A stretch of 64,000 nt of DNA, taken from NCBI RefSeq assembly GCF_016808095.1, contig NC_068972.1, positions 1,984,001 through 2,048,000 on the forward strand, read 5' to 3'. Numbering within the stretch: position 1 is the stretch's first letter; the number at the start of each line of letters is the position of its first letter. Below the pieces are notes generated by a model. The model did not search any database and was not told the DNA's origin. It saw only the letters and a list, made by a program, of their open reading frames with translations. A program made the position numbers and the translations under genes. The stretch comes from Vigna angularis (taxonomy: Eukaryota > Streptophyta > Magnoliopsida > Fabales > Fabaceae). Positions 62,201 to 64,000 of the stretch are shown in pieces.

Positions 62201-62262
62201 TTTTCCGGGAATTCTAATTTGGAGCATTTCTTGTGAGCGAGCTTTATGATCTTGTTGAACAT
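59262..62262 (-). CDS. PP2A regulatory subunit B' (B56 family)
   Basis: A B56-type subunit that targets protein phosphatase 2A to its substrates. Exon 1 is 62262-61105 and exon 2 is 59582-59262, joined in phase (SSQFQ | VAERAFFLW), 492 residues. The N-terminus MFNKIIKLAHKKCSK is followed by an Ala/Pro-rich linker (about 33-72). The B56 core runs from LRDVDESEH through WPHLQLVYDILLRYV, EREYLKNILHRIYGK, GFALPMKEEHK, LIPLHKPKS, KYWPVSNSRKEVLFLGEL to RKMFLEMDTELFEECQ near residue 460. The two-exon layout with a large first exon is usual in plants. The 1522-bp intron carries a MITE and repeat remnants. Confidence 0.95.
60139..60930. repeat. Degenerate TRIM/LTR-like repeats in the PP2A intron
   Basis: A motif resembling GAGATYTCACAT, then an ATGACCAATG / CAGTCCTTAYAAGG block, recurs about three to four times (for example 60139, 60259, 60528, 60868). 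The start TGTTGAGATCTCACACCCC resembles the 5' end of plant TRIM LTRs, by memory. Boundaries are unclear. Confidence 0.45.
60690..60830. mobile_element. MITE with ~50-bp inverted ends, in the PP2A intron
   Basis: Left arm TTGACAACATTTTAACAT, CTACGTATCATT, GTGATTGGTCCA; right arm on the minus strand TTAACAACATTTTAACAT, CTACGTGTCATT, GTGATTGGTCCA. About 40 bp of ATTATT-rich spacer separates them. Target duplication not found, so the family is uncertain. Confidence 0.75.
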
Positions 62263-62540
62263 TTTTTGGGAATTATTTGGATGGCGGGGGAAATGAATGT
62301 TGGAACGATCAAAAAGCCCAAGAAATTGGGAACGTTAACGGAAGCGGAAATTGGATTTGGCGAACCCGAAGCCCCAATGGTTAATGGTGCGACTTCTGGG
62401 TTGGATTGTGGAAACCGCGAATAACCGCTATGAAGCGGAAAACCACTCGCGTCCAAGGCGCCCTTCACTCGCATGAATCAATATAATAAACAAAAAGGTG
62501 CAAAATTGTAAAACGCAAAAATTAGTTGTTCTGGCCCGAG

Positions 62541-62548
62541 GCGCCAAA
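62541..62548. promoter_or_regulatory. E2F-type site
   Basis: GCGCCAAA is the reverse of TTTGGCGC, a perfect TTTSSCGC match, about 280 bp upstream of the PP2A B' ATG. Which gene it serves, if any, is unknown. Confidence 0.35.
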
Positions 62549-62561
62549 ATTCGAGGTTAGC

Positions 62562-62567
62562 CACGTG
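62562..62567. promoter_or_regulatory. G-box (CACGTG)
   Basis: CACGTG within GCCACGTGGAC, the core bound by plant bZIP and bHLH factors, next to the E2F-type site and about 300 bp upstream of the PP2A B' ATG. Confidence 0.5.
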
Positions 62568-62599
62568 GACTGTTATGCATTGTGCCAATGTGCCCAAAA

Positions 62600-63449
62600 T
62601 TAACTAAGAGCTTAGAAATTATTTTGGAATAAGAGAAAATTGAGCACGAAACCTATATTCCTTTAATATATAAATATAATAATACTAAAAATTAGCCTTA
62701 GTTGTTATCCTATATTAAAAGAGACTGATGAAATTTGGTTCAACGCCTTTACTCTTCAAAATAGATTAAAAAAATTTGATTCCTCCCTTTATATTTTTAA
62801 TTTCATGTAAGCTGACTTAACTGTATAAGAGTCAAATTTTTCATCTCTCCAAATCCACATATCCTCCCATATTCTGTTTAGTGAATTCCTTGCTAATTCT
62901 GCATAAACTCATCAGCTTGTTTCCCTTTTCATTTAAACAAATCTATCATCTAGTTTATTAACCATTCTCATGTATTGTTCTCTTTACAACTTCACAAATC
63001 TCTGTTGTTCCTTCCTTTTTAATAGAATTTGCTTAACAAGATATTAAATCTCTTCTATTTATTATATTGATTTTTTAAAATATAAATAAAGTGTTTATGT
63101 TGTTTCATATACAAATGGTTTCGTTGAGATGGTACTGGAATATTTCTCAAAACCGTGTTGTTCTCAAATTGTAATCTAAATACAGAGAGGATGGGGCAAC
63201 ACTGAAATCTATATAGACTCGGAAAGGAACACATTGTAATCCAACAATGCAATCAAATTCTAGAAAACATTTTAACATAATCACGCATAAAACGGAAGAA
63301 GGGATTAGTCATTCACCAAACTTGTTTAGTAAAAGGAAGAAATCACGTTTCAGCAAAGATTTATAAGGATATACAAAAAAAAAAAAAAAGGTTTGCCATT
63401 GGCTACATTTCAAAATGCTCCGGTCCATCACGTTTTAGAAAGAAAGCAA
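62600..63449. other. Spacer between the PP2A gene and the GW-repeat gene
   Basis: AT-rich, no gene recognised; should include the 3' UTR of the WG/GW gene on the minus strand. Confidence 0.45.
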
Positions 63450-64000
63450 CTACCATCCACCTTTGACAACCCCGTCATTTTTCTTGCCCCATGAACCTGC
63501 TGCACCTACATATAAAAACCATATAGTCAGAAGTCTATTGAATTAAGGTGAAAATAAACATAGTATTTACAAATTTATATTGATAAAACATTATAGATTA
63601 ATTCTGCTGTAATTTGTAGTTTATCTCCTAATTACTAATGATTCGTCGCATTGTAATTTTATTTTTCTTTCGAACACTAACTCGGGTTTTTCTTTCTGAA
63701 TAAACAAAAAGGGAAGAATAATTGGTTGGAGTTATATTCGGTTTTTCATTATTTCTTCCATACCTTCTGCTGATTCTTTCCAGCTAGAAGATTGACCATT
63801 ATCTGCAGCACTACTAGATTGACCCCACTTCAGAACTCCAGTAGTGTTTGAACTAGATCCCTTGTTCCACCCACCATCCTGGACATTGGTCTCTTCAGCT
63901 GTAGATTTTTTCAAGCTAGCACATGTAGCCTGTCTTGACTCATTGCTGTTCCAATTATCGTTAGCTCCACTTGCGGAGCTCCAGCTCTGCTTATTTCCAC
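63450..64000 (-). CDS. WG/GW-repeat protein, C-terminal end (partial)
   Basis: Only the last two exons lie in the window: 64000-63764 (open to the edge) and 63505-63450, joined in phase. The visible 97 residues are rich in Gly, Ser, Asn and Lys with spaced Trp-Gly pairs: KQSWSSAS, DNWNSNES, DGGWNKGSS, LKWGQSS, SSWKESAEG, SWGKKND, ending VVKGGW at the stop. WG/GW pairs are AGO-hook motifs that bind ARGONAUTE. Among plant proteins, the C-terminal parts of KTF1/SPT5-like and of the Pol V subunit NRPE1 have this look; ending in a GGW tail points to the KTF1 type, but the diagnostic N-terminus is off the window. Confidence 0.75.

Overview
The window is plant nuclear DNA from a dicot. It is very AT-rich outside genes, has (TA)n microsatellites, GT-AG introns, plant-specific families (DYW-type PPR, OVATE, GIR1-like, GPI-type pectate lyase, B56-type PP2A subunit) and plant transposons. 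The repeats and gene styles fit a papilionoid legume, perhaps Phaseoleae, but that is an inference. I could run no database search; exon joints were read by eye from splice sites and reading phase.

Layout. 1-1758: a DYW-class PPR gene, 5' end off the window. 3569-10971 (minus): an eight-exon INCENP gene ending in a complete IN-box, with an E2F site just upstream. 11-15 kb: AT-rich spacer with a ~1 kb element with long terminal inverted repeats (13934-14943). 15839-16475: a small EAR-motif/zinc-ribbon repressor resembling GIR1. 17780-26219: a complete Ty3/gypsy-type insertion with nearly identical ~2.57 kb LTRs and a dead, almost non-coding interior. 26-33 kb: spacer with hAT-like and Mutator-like MITEs. 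33598-34335: an OVATE family gene.

38.6-47.3 kb is a locus-scale tandem duplication. Each copy carries a two-exon gene for a secreted cysteine-rich (defensin-like) peptide, followed by an initiator tRNA-Met gene in copy A and a tRNA relic lacking the anticodon arm in copy B. Copy A is interrupted by a 3.65 kb insertion with TG...CA ends (probably a solo LTR); copy B preserves the empty site. A foldback element (47536-48841) follows.

51438-54944: a four-exon pectate lyase with signal peptide and GPI-like tail. 59262-62262 (minus): a two-exon PP2A B' regulatory subunit. 63450-64000 (minus): the last two exons of a WG/GW-repeat protein, running off the right edge.

The genes look like independent loci rather than a cluster with one function. 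The most unusual material is in the mobile elements: a CGTTCGTCC decamer-type array in the gypsy LTRs, conflicting ages of LTRs and interior in the same element, a retroelement whose primer tRNA gene lies in the same window, and a foldback family built on a palindromic CGGATGTG/CACATCCG motif. I found no CRISPR array, operon or bacterial-type system.
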